Shown: piece after piece, positions 44,455 through 53,676 of the stretch | Position numbering within the stretch: position 1 is the first letter of the stretch | Layout of the letters: every line of letters starts with the position of its first letter | Assembly: GCF_014648915.1 (NCBI RefSeq) | Contig: NZ_BMSA01000006.1 | Span: forward strand, 232,892-296,891 | DNA from: Streptomyces phaeofaciens | GTDB taxonomy: Bacteria > Actinomycetota > Actinomycetes > Streptomycetales > Streptomycetaceae | DNA: 64,000 nucleotides | Direction of reading: 5' to 3' | Position numbers and translations under genes: made by a program | The notes under the pieces: generated by a model | What the model saw: only the letters and a program-made list of their open reading frames with translations | Told to the model about the DNA's origin: nothing | Databases searched by the model: none

Positions 44455-45864
44455 CTACCGGCGCTCCTCCGCCTCCCGTGGGGCGTCTCGTCGACGCGAG
44501 CGAGGCAGGACCCGCAGGGCGTCCCCCATGTCCGCGACTTCCAGCACCTTCATACCGGCCGGGACCTTGCCGGGGTCGCCCGGTACGAGCGCGTGCGTGA
44601 AGCCCAGACGGTGTGCTTCGGCGAGCCTGCGCTGCACGCCCGTGACCCGTCTGACCTCGCCCGCGAGGCCCACTTCGCCGATCGCGACGAGGTTCTTGGG
44701 CAGCGGGGTGTCGCTCGCCGCGGAGGCCAGCGCGAGGGCGATCGCCAGGTCCGCCGCGGGCTCGGACAGCTTCACGCCGCCGACCGTCGCCGAGTAGATG
44801 TCCCGCTTGCCGAGCGCGCTGATCCGCCCGCGCTGCTCCAGGACGGCCAGCATCATCGAGACCCGGGACGTCTCCAGACCGGAGGTCGTACGGCGCGGGG
44901 ACGGGATCTGCGAGTCGACGGTGAGCGCCTGCACCTCGGCGACCAGCGGCCGGCGGCCCTCCAAGGTGACCGTCAGGCAGGTGCCCGGGACCGGTTCGTC
45001 ACGTCTGGTCAGGAAAAGTCCGCTCGGGTCGGCCAGGCCCGTGATGCCCTCGTCGTGCAGCTCGAAGCAGCCGACCTCGTCGGTGGCGCCGTAGCGGTTC
45101 TTCACGCCGCGCACGAGACGCAGGCGCGCGTGCCGGTCGCCCTCGAAGGACAGCACGACGTCCACGAGGTGTTCGAGGAGGCGGGGGCCGGCGATCGCGC
45201 CGTCCTTGGTGACGTGGCCCACCAGGAGAGTGGACATGCCCCGTTCCTTGGAGGCACGGATCAGGGCGCCGGCGACCTCACGGACCTGGGCCATGCCACC
45301 GGGGGCGCCGTCGATCTCCGGGGAGGCCACCGTCTGCACCGAGTCCACGATCAGCAGGGACGGCTTCACCGCGTCCAAATGGCCGAGGACGGCCGCCAGG
45401 TCCGTCTCCGCCGCCAGGTACAGGTGGTCGTCGATGGCGCCGATGCGGTCGGCGCGCAGCCGGACCTGGCTCGCCGACTCCTCGCCCGTGACATAGAGGG
45501 TGCGGTGCTCGTCGCTCGCCGACTTCGCCGCCACGTCCAGGAGCAGGGTCGACTTGCCGACGCCGGGCTCGCCGGCCAGCAGCACGACCGCGCCGGGGAC
45601 CAGCCCGCCGCCGAGGACACGGTCCAGCTCGGGCACACCGGTGGGGCGGGCCGTGGCCTGCCGGCCGTCCACCTGGCCGATCGGGACGGCGGAGGTGGTG
45701 ACGCGACCCGGCGCCGTCGTACGGACCGCGGGCGTGCCGTACTCCTCGACCGTGCCCCACGCCTGGCACTCGGGGCAGCGGCCGAGCCACTTGGCCGTCT
45801 GCCAGCCGCATTCCGTGCAGCGGTAGGACGGACGGTCCTTGGTGGTCTTCGTACGGGCAGCCAT
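44455..45864 (-). CDS. radA: RadA/Sms DNA repair ATPase
   Basis: RadA helps process recombination intermediates by driving branch migration. The 469-residue protein has an N-terminal C4 zinc finger (YRCTECGWQTAKWLGRCPECQAW). A RecA-like ATPase follows with Walker A GEPGVGKSTLL and the RadA-specific KNRYGATDEVG motif, and a C-terminal Lon-protease-like domain (DIYSATVGGVKLSEPAADLAIALALASA, with no protease activity expected). The start MAARTKTTKDRP is at 45864. In other bacteria RadA interacts with DisA; their linkage here fits that. Confidence 0.96.
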   Translation of the reverse strand: MAARTKTTKDRPSYRCTECGWQTAKWLGRCPECQAWGTVEEYGTPAVRTTAPGRVTTSAVPIGQVDGRQATARPTGVPELDRVLGGGLVPGAVVLLAGEPGVGKSTLLLDVAAKSASDEHRTLYVTGEESASQVRLRADRIGAIDDHLYLAAETDLAAVLGHLDAVKPSLLIVDSVQTVASPEIDGAPGGMAQVREVAGALIRASKERGMSTLLVGHVTKDGAIAGPRLLEHLVDVVLSFEGDRHARLRLVRGVKNRYGATDEVGCFELHDEGITGLADPSGLFLTRRDEPVPGTCLTVTLEGRRPLVAEVQALTVDSQIPSPRRTTSGLETSRVSMMLAVLEQRGRISALGKRDIYSATVGGVKLSEPAADLAIALALASAASDTPLPKNLVAIGEVGLAGEVRRVTGVQRRLAEAHRLGFTHALVPGDPGKVPAGMKVLEVADMGDALRVLPRSRRRDAPREAEERR

Positions 45865-46082
45865 GCGTCACACCGTAACCGCCGCCACCGACAGCGGGGG
45901 GTGCCTGTGGACGAGCGGACCTCCCACAGGGCCTCCCACCTGTGGAAAAGCCGGGAACCCCCGGTGATCCGGCCACACCCCGTCACGAACGGGCCATGGA
46001 ACCCCCCACCCCTGTCCCCTATTGAGGGATCGTTTCACCCGTACGGATTAAATGGACTCAAGGGACAAGAGGAGTGCGTTCC

Positions 46083-47834
46083 GTGCCGCCTACGGTCGCA
46101 CGGGTGATGAGCAGCAGCCCGGAGATTTCGACCCGCACGACCGGCGCACACCGGGCGCACCGGGAGGCGCGCGACCGTGCCGCGGCGCGCACGGTGGCGC
46201 AGCGTCCCCCCGCGCGCTACGAGCCGTACCTGGACGGGCTGTTCACCTACTGCCTGTCCGTCCTGTGCGACCACGACGCCGCGACCGCCGCCCTCGGGGA
46301 CGTCCTCGCCCTCGCCGAGCGGCGCGGCCAGCGCGTCCCGGACGCCGCGGGCGACCGCAGGGCCTGGCTGTACGCGCTGGCCCGCTGGGCGTGCCTGCGC
46401 AAGCTGGCCGAGGCCAAGCAGAAACGTCAGAGCACGCACGCGGCCGGCCGCTCCGGCGGCCACCGCCGGCCGGGCGGCCGACGCGCCGAGGCCGCCGTAC
46501 CGGACGAACTCCAGGAGCGGCGGCGGCGCGAACTCGCCCTGCTCGCGTGGCCGGAGGCCGCCGGCACCACACCGGAACAGCGCGAGGCGCTCGAACTCGC
46601 CGTACGCCACCACCTCGCCGCGCACGAGGTCGCCGCCGTCCTCGGCACGGACCACGCGGCGGCCCGCGAGCTGCTCGCCACCGCCGCCTGCGAGGTCGAG
46701 CGCACGCGCGCGGCCCTCGCCGTCGTCGAGACCGGCGGCTGTCCCGGCGTCGCCCGGCTCACCGGCGAGCACCAGCTCGTCCTCAGCGCCGCCCTGCGCC
46801 GCGAGCTCGTCCGGCACGTCGACGACTGCCCCCGCTGCCGCCGTACCGCCGAGCGAGCCGTCCCCGGCCGCTGGCCCGGCGCCGGTGTCACCCCCGCCGA
46901 GCTGCCCGTCCTGGAGGCTCCCCGCGCGGAACTGCACATGGCCCTGACGCACCTCCCGCGCGCGCGGGGCACGGCCGTACCGCGCTACGACCGGCGCGGC
47001 TTCCCGATGGACCCCAAGGACCGCGCCGCCCGCCGGGACCGCCTCCGCGCGCGGGCCGTCACGACCACGGTGGTCGCCGCCGTCGTCGCGGCGCCCGTCT
47101 TCGCCCTGTGGGCGGCCTACCGGGGTGCCCCGGCCGGCGAGGGTGTCGACGGCCGCGCGACCGGTGTCGGCGAGGCGCAGGACTCCGGCGGCCTCGACAG
47201 CGAGGCGGCCGGCGGCTACGAGAACGCCGGGAACGCCAGCACCCGCCCCGGCACCGGCTTCACCGGGGACGACGGCCCGGACGTCTCCGTCGAGGTGGTC
47301 AGCGTCACGGGACTCGGCACGAAGAGCGCCGCCCGGCTGAGTGTGACCGCCCGCACCAGCGGCGACACCACACTGATCACCCTGGCCGCCTCCGAGGACG
47401 CCGAAGAACCGATCCGCTGGTCCGCCACCACCGGCGCCGCCTGGCTCTACCTGAGCCGCTCCACGGGAACGCTTCGGCCCGGCGAGTCCGTGACGGTCAA
47501 GGTCCACGTCGACCAGCTGCGCGAGCCTGCCGGGCACTGGCACGCGCGTGTGGCGATCGCCCCGGCCGGCACGGTCGTGTCCATCGACGGCTACGGCACC
47601 GCGCCGGGCCCCGCGGACCCCGGCACCGGCCCCCGCCCCGGCGGCCCCTCCGGCCCGCCCGCGTCCTCGCCCGACCCGGACCCGACCCCCACGGACCCGG
47701 CGCCTCCCGAGCCCACGCCCAGCGACCCGCCGCCCTCCCAGGACCCGGAGCCCACCCCCGGCGACCCGTCCCCGACCGACCCGGGCTCCACGCCGCCGAC
47801 GGACGGCGGCGACCCGAGCCCGGCGACCTCGTAG
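46083..47834 (+). CDS. Sigma-like/zinc-finger/TM/BACON fusion protein
   Basis: The 583-residue protein has an N-terminal part reminiscent of ECF sigma factors: an alpha-helical YEPYLDGLFTYCLSVLCDHDAATAALGDVLALAERRG..RAWLYALARWACLRKL and TPEQREALELAVRHHLAAHEVAAVLGTDHAAARELLATAACEVE. A zinc-finger-like H-x3-C-x2-C follows (RHVDDCPRCRRT), as in anti-sigma factors. After that come one membrane segment (about 320-345), an extracytoplasmic BACON-type beta domain (WSATTGAAWLYLSRSTGTLRPGESVTV) and a Pro-rich tail. I chose the GTG at 46083, 8 nt after AGAGGAG. Role unknown; DNA binding is not shown. Confidence 0.75.
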   Translation: MPPTVARVMSSSPEISTRTTGAHRAHREARDRAAARTVAQRPPARYEPYLDGLFTYCLSVLCDHDAATAALGDVLALAERRGQRVPDAAGDRRAWLYALARWACLRKLAEAKQKRQSTHAAGRSGGHRRPGGRRAEAAVPDELQERRRRELALLAWPEAAGTTPEQREALELAVRHHLAAHEVAAVLGTDHAAARELLATAACEVERTRAALAVVETGGCPGVARLTGEHQLVLSAALRRELVRHVDDCPRCRRTAERAVPGRWPGAGVTPAELPVLEAPRAELHMALTHLPRARGTAVPRYDRRGFPMDPKDRAARRDRLRARAVTTTVVAAVVAAPVFALWAAYRGAPAGEGVDGRATGVGEAQDSGGLDSEAAGGYENAGNASTRPGTGFTGDDGPDVSVEVVSVTGLGTKSAARLSVTARTSGDTTLITLAASEDAEEPIRWSATTGAAWLYLSRSTGTLRPGESVTVKVHVDQLREPAGHWHARVAIAPAGTVVSIDGYGTAPGPADPGTGPRPGGPSGPPASSPDPDPTPTDPAPPEPTPSDPPPSQDPEPTPGDPSPTDPGSTPPTDGGDPSPATS

Positions 47835-47889
47835 GCCGCGGGCTGTGCGCGCCGCGGGCCAGGACCGGAGAACACCCGGACCGGGCGAT

Positions 47890-48756
47890 TCAGCGCGCCG
47901 GATCCGCCGGATGCGGCGCCAGCAGCGGCAGCTGCGACGCCAGCCGCTCCTCGCACAGCTCGACCAGCCGGTCGTACCCGGCCTTGCCCATCAGCTCGGT
48001 CAGCTCGGCCCGGTAGGACACGTACACCGGGTCGCCCGCGCCGTGCGCCGAGGTCGCCGACGTGCACCACCAGTGCAGGTCATGGCCACCAGGACCCCAG
48101 CCGCGGCGGTCGTACTCGCCGATCGACACCTGGAGCACGCGCGTGTCGTCGGGCCGGTCGATCCAGTCGAACGTCCGCCGCACCGGAAGCTGCCAGCAGA
48201 CGTCCGGCTTGGTCTCCAGGGGCTCGCGGCCCTCCTTGAGGGCCAGGATGTGCAGCGAGCAGCCCGCGCCGCCGGCGAAGCCCGGACGGTTCTGGAAGAT
48301 GCACGAACCGTTGAACGGGCGGGTCTGCCGGGAGCCCTCCTCGTCGACCGAGGTCCAGCCGTCGCGGGTGCCCTCGGCGTGGTGCTGCCAGATGTCCGGC
48401 GTGAGGCGCGCTACATGCCCGGCGACGCGCTTCTCGTCGTCCTCGTCGGAGAAGTGGGCACCCAGCGAGCAGCACCCGTCGTCCGCGCGGCCCGCCTGGA
48501 TTCCCTGGCAGCCGCTGCCGAAGATGCAGTTCCAGCGAGAGGTCAGCCATGTCAGATCGCAGCGGAAGACCTGCTCGTCGTCCGCCGGATCAGGGAACTC
48601 CACCCACGCGCGTGCGAAGTCGAGGCCCTTCTCGTCCGCTGCCAGGGCCTGCTTCGCCGTCCCCGGTGACCTCACCGACTGCACCGGCGAGGAACCCTTG
48701 GACGATTTGGGGGCCTTGTCGGCCTTCTCTTCCTTCGCCTTTTTCGTCTTTGGCAC
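47890..48756 (-). CDS. Cysteine-rich conserved hypothetical protein
   Basis: The 288-residue protein has a Lys-rich start (PKTKKAKEEKADKAPKSSK). A cysteine-rich middle follows: FRCDLTWLTSRWNCIFGSGCQGI, DDGCCSLGAHFSD, NGSCIFQNRP, GAGCSLHIL and DVCWQLPVRR. The spacing suggests a metal site or cluster, somewhat like DUF3109/zinc- or iron-chelating families. The C-terminus has a Trp-rich DLHWWCTSATS. It has no signal peptide. The start is uncertain; I use the GTG at 48756 because the Lys-rich N-terminus begins there. Confidence 0.7.
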   Translation of the reverse strand: MPKTKKAKEEKADKAPKSSKGSSPVQSVRSPGTAKQALAADEKGLDFARAWVEFPDPADDEQVFRCDLTWLTSRWNCIFGSGCQGIQAGRADDGCCSLGAHFSDEDDEKRVAGHVARLTPDIWQHHAEGTRDGWTSVDEEGSRQTRPFNGSCIFQNRPGFAGGAGCSLHILALKEGREPLETKPDVCWQLPVRRTFDWIDRPDDTRVLQVSIGEYDRRGWGPGGHDLHWWCTSATSAHGAGDPVYVSYRAELTELMGKAGYDRLVELCEERLASQLPLLAPHPADPAR

Positions 48757-48851
48757 GCATCCAGGGTAAGTCGCCCACACCCTTGAACGGCACCGTCCCG
48801 GCGGGCACACCTGGGACGGAGCACCGCACCGCTGGCAGTAGCGTTCCCTAC

Positions 48852-49784
48852 ATGAGACTCGGTGTCCTCGACGTGGGATCGAACACGGTGCATCTGCTGG
48901 TCGTCGATGCGCACCCCGGCGCGCGCCCGCTGCCCGCGCACTCGCACAAGGCGGAGCTGCGCCTGGCCCAACTCCTCGACACGGACGGGGCGATCGGCCC
49001 CGACGGTGTCGACCGGCTGATCGAGGTCGTCCACGAGGCGCTCCAGGCCGCGGAGGACAAGGGCGTCGAGGATCTTCTGCCGTTCGCGACCTCCGCCGTG
49101 CGCGAGGCCACCAACGCCGACGACGTCCTCGCGCGCGTGCAGGCCGAGACCGGCGTCGAGCTCCAGGTCCTCACCGGCGCGGAGGAGGCCCGCCTCACCT
49201 TCCTCGCCGCCCGCCGCTGGTTCGGCTGGTCGGCCGGGAAGCTGCTGGTCCTGGACATCGGCGGCGGCTCGCTGGAGATCGCGTACGGCATCGACGAGGA
49301 GCCCGACGCGGCCGTGTCGCTGCCGCTGGGCGCGGGCCGCCTCACCGCGGGCTGGCTCCCGGGCGACCCGCCCGACCCCGAGGACATAAGGGCACTGCGC
49401 CGGCACGTCCGCGCGCAGATCGCCCGCTCGGTCGGCGAATTCACCCGCTTCGGCGCCCCCGACCACGTCGTCGCCACCTCGAAGACGTTCCGGCAGCTCG
49501 CCCGCATCGGCGGTGCCGCCCGTTCCACCGAGGGCGACTACGTCCAGCGCGAGCTCAAGCGGGTGTCCCTGGAGGCCTGGGTGCCGCGGCTGGCCGGCAT
49601 GACGGCCGCGCAGCGCTCCGAACTGCCGGGCGTCTCCGAGGGCCGCGCGAGCCAGCTCCTCGCCGGCGCCCTGGTGGCCGAGGGCGCGATGGACCTGTTC
49701 GGCGTGGAGAACCTGGAGATCTGCCCGTGGGCACTGCGGGAGGGCGTGATCCTGCGGCGGCTCGATCACATGGGGTCGGCGTAG
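48852..49784 (+). CDS. ppx: Ppx/GppA-family phosphatase
   Basis: This family hydrolyses polyphosphate or pppGpp. The 310-residue protein has the two actin-like ATPase-fold motifs: LGVLDVGSNTVHLLVVD at residues 3-19 and LLVLDIGGGSLEIAYG near 137. TSAVREATN and ATSKTFRQLARI are also typical. It lacks the C-terminal HD-like domain of E. coli Ppx (513 residues), as in the short actinobacterial forms. Which substrate it prefers cannot be decided from sequence, so the symbol is tentative. Its last 15 bases are duplicated just downstream. Confidence 0.9.
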   Translation: MRLGVLDVGSNTVHLLVVDAHPGARPLPAHSHKAELRLAQLLDTDGAIGPDGVDRLIEVVHEALQAAEDKGVEDLLPFATSAVREATNADDVLARVQAETGVELQVLTGAEEARLTFLAARRWFGWSAGKLLVLDIGGGSLEIAYGIDEEPDAAVSLPLGAGRLTAGWLPGDPPDPEDIRALRRHVRAQIARSVGEFTRFGAPDHVVATSKTFRQLARIGGAARSTEGDYVQRELKRVSLEAWVPRLAGMTAAQRSELPGVSEGRASQLLAGALVAEGAMDLFGVENLEICPWALREGVILRRLDHMGSA

Positions 49785-49830
49785 GGACCTGATCGGTCGG
49801 ATGGGGTCGGCGTAGAGACCCGATCACATG
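49770..49830. repeat. 31-bp direct repeat duplicating the ppx stop region
   Basis: ATGGGGTCGGCGTAG begins both at 49770 (inside ppx, including its stop) and at 49801; the following GACCTGATC/GACCCGATC also matches. The second copy is outside the gene. Confidence 0.9.
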
Positions 49831-49841
49831 CCACCGGCGCA

Positions 49842-49945
49842 GAAGGGCCACGAGCCGGACCGGAAGGCCACGAGCCGGACAGGAAGGTCACGAGCCGACC
49901 GGAAGGCCACGAGCCGACCGGAAGGTCACGAGCCGGACCGAATGC
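49842..49945. repeat. 19-21-bp tandem repeat array
   Basis: There are five units with consensus GAAGGCCACGAGCCGGACCG (starts at 49842, 49863, 49883, 49902 and 49921), varying in length by one or two bases, with a broken sixth. It lies between ppx and the isomerase-like gene, in a 296-bp stretch without genes. Confidence 0.93.
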
Positions 49946-50080
49946 CACGGGAGCGGGAAACGCAAGGGGTGCGAACGACTGTGCGATCGGCCACAAACCG
50001 CCTGCGCCCGCCCGTGGCGCATCCCACAACGGCCAACAGGCGCCCGGTCACACCCATCCGCACCCCGTAACCTGTCCCCC

Positions 50081-50908
50081 ATGGCAGAGCCAGTCGTGCG
50101 GATCCCGGATGCGAAGGTCGCCCTGTCGACGGCCTCCGTGTACCCGGAGCCGACGGCGACGGCCTTCGAGATCGCCGCGCGCCTCGGCTACGACGGCGTC
50201 GAGGTCATGGTGTGGAACGACCCGGTCAGCCAGGACATAGAGGCGCTGCGCCGGCTGAGCGACCACCACCGGATCCCGATCCTCGCCGTGCACGCCCCCT
50301 GCCTGCTCATCACCCAGCGCGTGTGGTCCACCGACCCCTGGGTCAAGCTTCAGCGGGCCCGCGCGGCGGCGGAGAAGCTCGGGGCGACCACGGTCGTCGT
50401 CCACCCGCCGTTCCGCTGGCAGCGCCAGTACTCCCGGGACTTCGTCCAGGGCATCTGGCGGATGGCGAACGAGACCGACGTACGGTTCGCTGTCGAGAAC
50501 ATGTACCCGTGGCGCTACCGCGACCGCGAGATGCTCGCGTACGCCCCCGACTGGGACGTGACGAAGGACGACTACCGGCACTTCACGATCGATCTCAGCC
50601 ACGCGTCGACCGCCCGCACGGACGCGATGCAGATGATCGACCGCATGGGGGACCGGCTCGGCCATGTCCACCTCGCCGACGGAAACGGCTCCGCCAAGGA
50701 CGAACACCTGGTCCCCGGCCGTGGCGGCCAGCCCTGCGCCGAGGTGCTGGAACGGCTCGCGCTGAGCGGCTTCGACGGCCATGTCGTGATCGAGGTCAAC
50801 ACCCGGCGGGCCATGTCCGGCGCCGAACGCGAGGCCGACCTGGCGGAGGCCCTGGCCTTCACCCGCCTGCACCTGGCATCGGCGGCCGCGAAGGCGCCCC
50901 GCACGTGA
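50081..50908 (+). CDS. Sugar phosphate isomerase/epimerase-like TIM-barrel protein
   Basis: The 275-residue protein belongs to the xylose isomerase-like TIM-barrel (AP endonuclease family 2) superfamily: ALSTASVYPEPTATAFEIAARLGYDGVEVMVW at the start, VHAPCLL, TVVVHPPF, RFAVENMYP (metal-binding Glu), DLSHAS, HVHLADG and VIEVNTR (metal-binding Glu). A divalent metal site is therefore probable. The superfamily includes sugar isomerases, epimerases and endonuclease IV; the true substrate is unknown. It overlaps the next TetR gene by 4 bp (GTGA). Confidence 0.85.
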   Translation: MAEPVVRIPDAKVALSTASVYPEPTATAFEIAARLGYDGVEVMVWNDPVSQDIEALRRLSDHHRIPILAVHAPCLLITQRVWSTDPWVKLQRARAAAEKLGATTVVVHPPFRWQRQYSRDFVQGIWRMANETDVRFAVENMYPWRYRDREMLAYAPDWDVTKDDYRHFTIDLSHASTARTDAMQMIDRMGDRLGHVHLADGNGSAKDEHLVPGRGGQPCAEVLERLALSGFDGHVVIEVNTRRAMSGAEREADLAEALAFTRLHLASAAAKAPRT

Positions 50909-51654
50909 CCGACGCCCACCGGGCCCCCCGGAGCCACGGCCGATCTCCTCGTACGACATCGGCGGACCCGTCGGCACCCGGCCCGACGGCCCCCACCCCC
51001 GTCACCCCCGACGAACCCACCCCCGTCACCCCCGCCGCCCCGAGCGACTCCCCCACCGCCCCCGCCCGCCGACGGGGCCGCCCCCCGCGGACCGAGTCGG
51101 CCGACACCCGTGACCGGATCCTGGCCGCCGCCCGCGAGCAGTTCTCCGAGCGGGGCTACGACAAGACGTCCGTGCGTGGGATCGCGAAGTCGGCCGGCGT
51201 GGACCCGGCGCTCGTGCACCACTACTTCGGCACCAAGGAACAGATCTTCGAGGCGGCCATCGAGGTCGCCTTCGCGCCCACCCTCGACGCGCCGGCCGCG
51301 CTCGCGGAGGGCCCGATGGAAGGCCTGGGGGAGCGGCTGGCCCGCTTCTTCTTCGGCGTCTGGGAGAACCCCGCCACCCGTACGCCCCTCCTCGCGATCC
51401 TCCGCTCGGCCGTGAACAACGAGACCGCGGCCGCCGTCTTCCGCCGCCTGGTCGCCGCCCAGGTGCTGCGCCGCATCGCCGCCCAGCTCGACCTGCCGGA
51501 CGCCGAGCTGCGCGCCGAACTGGCGGCCGCGCAGCTGGTCGGCTGCGCGATGCTGCGGTACGTGATCAAGGTCGAGCCGCTGGCGTCGGCCGACGTCGAG
51601 CAGCTCGTCGCGCGGGTGGCACCGGTCGTACAGGGACACCTGACCGGCCCCTGA
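50905..51654 (+). CDS. TetR-family regulator with Pro/Thr-rich N-terminal extension
   Basis: The 249-residue protein starts with about 55 disordered residues (PTPVTPDEPTPVTPAAP repeat), then RRRGRPPRTESADTRDRILAAAREQFSERGYDKTSVRGIAKSAGVDPALVHHYFGTKEQIFEAAIE, the TetR helix-turn-helix. The C-terminal domain resembles TetR_C_17-type sequences. The GTG overlaps the upstream stop. It lies 124 bp before ilvD, where a direct repeat of GACATGCGTC could be its operator. Confidence 0.9.
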   Translation: MTDAHRAPRSHGRSPRTTSADPSAPGPTAPTPVTPDEPTPVTPAAPSDSPTAPARRRGRPPRTESADTRDRILAAAREQFSERGYDKTSVRGIAKSAGVDPALVHHYFGTKEQIFEAAIEVAFAPTLDAPAALAEGPMEGLGERLARFFFGVWENPATRTPLLAILRSAVNNETAAAVFRRLVAAQVLRRIAAQLDLPDAELRAELAAAQLVGCAMLRYVIKVEPLASADVEQLVARVAPVVQGHLTGP

Positions 51655-51700
51655 GGCCGGGACATGCGTCCCGCCGAGGCCGAGACATGCGTCCCGCATT
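51651..51700. promoter_or_regulatory. Direct repeat of GACATGCGTC upstream of ilvD
   Basis: GACATGCGTCCCGC occurs at 51661 and 51684 (23-bp period) within longer similar units beginning GAGGCCG. Each copy has a GAC-ATGC-GTC dyad, so it may bind a dimeric regulator such as the TetR protein encoded just upstream. Confidence 0.4.
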
Positions 51701-51778
51701 CCGGACACCTCGTCCCGTACGCTGGATGACCGGCGTACGCTCAATAACAGCCCTATCTGTCTGAAGGAGCGAGCGACG

Positions 51779-53632
51779 ATGCCCGAGCTGAGGTCCCGCA
51801 CAGTCACCCACGGTCGCAACATGGCGGGCGCCCGCGCCCTTATGCGCGCCTCCGGTGTACCCGGTGCGGACATCGGCCGGAAGCCGATCATCGCGGTGGC
51901 CAACAGCTTCACCGAGTTCGTGCCCGGCCACACCCACCTCCAGCCCGTCGGCCGGATCGTCAGCGAGGCGATCCGTGAGGCCGGCGGCATCCCCCGCGAG
52001 TTCAACACGATCGCCGTCGACGACGGCATCGCGATGGGCCACGGCGGCATGCTGTACTCCCTGCCCTCCCGCGACCTGATCGCGGACAGCGTGGAGTACA
52101 TGGTCGAGGCGCACTGCGCCGACGCCCTGATCTGCATCTCCAACTGCGACAAGATCACCCCGGGCATGCTGAACGCCGCCCTGCGGCTCAACATCCCGAC
52201 GGTCTTCGTCTCCGGCGGCCCGATGGAGTCCGGCCGCGCCACGCTGGTCGACGGCACGGTCCGCACCCTCGACCTGGTCGACGCGATCTCCGACGCCGTG
52301 AACGACAAGATCTCGGACGAGGACATCCTCCGCATCGAGGAGAACGCCTGCCCGACCTGCGGATCCTGTTCCGGCATGTTCACCGCCAACTCGATGAACT
52401 GCCTGACCGAGGCCATCGGCCTCTCCCTCCCCGGCAACGGCTCGGTGCTGGCCACCCACACGGCGCGTAAGCAGCTGTACGTCGACGCGGCCCGCACGGT
52501 CATGGACATCACCCGGCGCTACTACGAGCAGGACGACGAGACGGTCCTGCCGCGCACCATCGCCAGTTTCGCCGCGTTCGAGAACGCCATGGCGCTGGAC
52601 ATCGCGATGGGCGGCTCGACCAACACGATCCTCCACCTGCTGGCGGCCGCCCAGGAGGCGGGCGTCCCGTTCGGCCTCCACGAGATCGACGCCGTCTCCC
52701 GGCGCGTGCCCTGCCTGGCGAAGGTGGCGCCCAACGTCGCCAAGGACCGCACGTACTACATGGAGGACGTGCACCGCGCCGGCGGCATCCCCGCCCTGCT
52801 CGGCGAGCTGCACCGCGCGGGCCTGCTCAACGAGGACGTGTACTCGGTCCACAGCCCGTCCCTGGCGGACTGGCTGAAGACCTGGGACGTCCGCGGCGGC
52901 TCCCCGTCGGCAAAGGCCGTGGAACTGTGGCACGCCGCCCCGGGCTGCGTCCGCTCCGCCGAGGCCTTCTCCCAGTCCGAGCGCTGGGAGGCGCTGGACG
53001 AGGACGCCGCGGGCGGCTGCATCCGCTCCGCCGAGCACGCCTACTCCAAGGACGGCGGCCTCGCGGTCCTGCGCGGCAACCTCGCCGTCGACGGCTGCGT
53101 GGTCAAGACGGCCGGCGTGGACGAGTCGATCTGGACCTTCGAGGGCCCGGCGGTCGTCTGCGAGTCGCAGGAGGAGGCCGTCGAGAAGATCCTCAACAAG
53201 CAGGTCACCCACGGCGATGTCGTCGTCATCCGCTACGAGGGCCCCAAGGGAGGCCCCGGTATGCAGGAGATGCTCTACCCGACGTCGTTCCTGAAGGGCC
53301 GCGGCCTCGGCAAGACCTGCGCCCTGATCACCGACGGCCGCTTCTCCGGCGGCACGTCCGGTCTGTCGATCGGCCACGCCTCTCCCGAGGCGGCGTCCGG
53401 CGGCACGATCGCCCTCGTCCGGGACGGCGACCGCATCCGCATCGACATCCCGAACCGCTCGATCGAGCTGCTCGTCGACGACGCGGAACTCACGCGCCGT
53501 GAGCAGTCGTTGAACGGTGTGTACGCCCCGGCGAACCGCGAGCGGAAGGTCTCCGCCGCCCTGCGCGCCTACGCCGCGATGGCGACGAGCGCGGACAAGG
53601 GCGCGGTGCGGGACGTGTCCAAGCTGGGCTGA
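51779..53632 (+). CDS. ilvD: Dihydroxy-acid dehydratase
   Basis: IlvD dehydrates dihydroxyisovalerate and dihydroxymethylvalerate in valine, leucine and isoleucine synthesis (and feeds CoA via ketoisovalerate). The 617-residue enzyme is nearly identical in length to E. coli IlvD. The Fe-S cluster cysteines are in LICISNCDKITPGM and ENACPTCGSCSGMFTANSMNC. The C-terminal swivel domain has EGPKGGPGMQEM and TDGRFSGGTSGLSIGHASPEA. The ATG has GAAGGAGCGAGCG upstream. It stands alone rather than with other ilv genes. Confidence 0.97.
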   Translation: MPELRSRTVTHGRNMAGARALMRASGVPGADIGRKPIIAVANSFTEFVPGHTHLQPVGRIVSEAIREAGGIPREFNTIAVDDGIAMGHGGMLYSLPSRDLIADSVEYMVEAHCADALICISNCDKITPGMLNAALRLNIPTVFVSGGPMESGRATLVDGTVRTLDLVDAISDAVNDKISDEDILRIEENACPTCGSCSGMFTANSMNCLTEAIGLSLPGNGSVLATHTARKQLYVDAARTVMDITRRYYEQDDETVLPRTIASFAAFENAMALDIAMGGSTNTILHLLAAAQEAGVPFGLHEIDAVSRRVPCLAKVAPNVAKDRTYYMEDVHRAGGIPALLGELHRAGLLNEDVYSVHSPSLADWLKTWDVRGGSPSAKAVELWHAAPGCVRSAEAFSQSERWEALDEDAAGGCIRSAEHAYSKDGGLAVLRGNLAVDGCVVKTAGVDESIWTFEGPAVVCESQEEAVEKILNKQVTHGDVVVIRYEGPKGGPGMQEMLYPTSFLKGRGLGKTCALITDGRFSGGTSGLSIGHASPEAASGGTIALVRDGDRIRIDIPNRSIELLVDDAELTRREQSLNGVYAPANRERKVSAALRAYAAMATSADKGAVRDVSKLG

Positions 53633-53642
53633 GCCACGGCGC

Positions 53643-53676
53643 GGGCCGCCTCTCCCTCAGGGAGGGGCGGCCCTTC
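53643..53676 (+). terminator. Terminator after ilvD
   Basis: GGGCCGCC (53643-53650) pairs with GGCGGCCC (53666-53673), with a further CTCCCT/AGGGAG inner pairing, followed by TTCG. It runs into the 26-bp repeat array. Confidence 0.7.
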
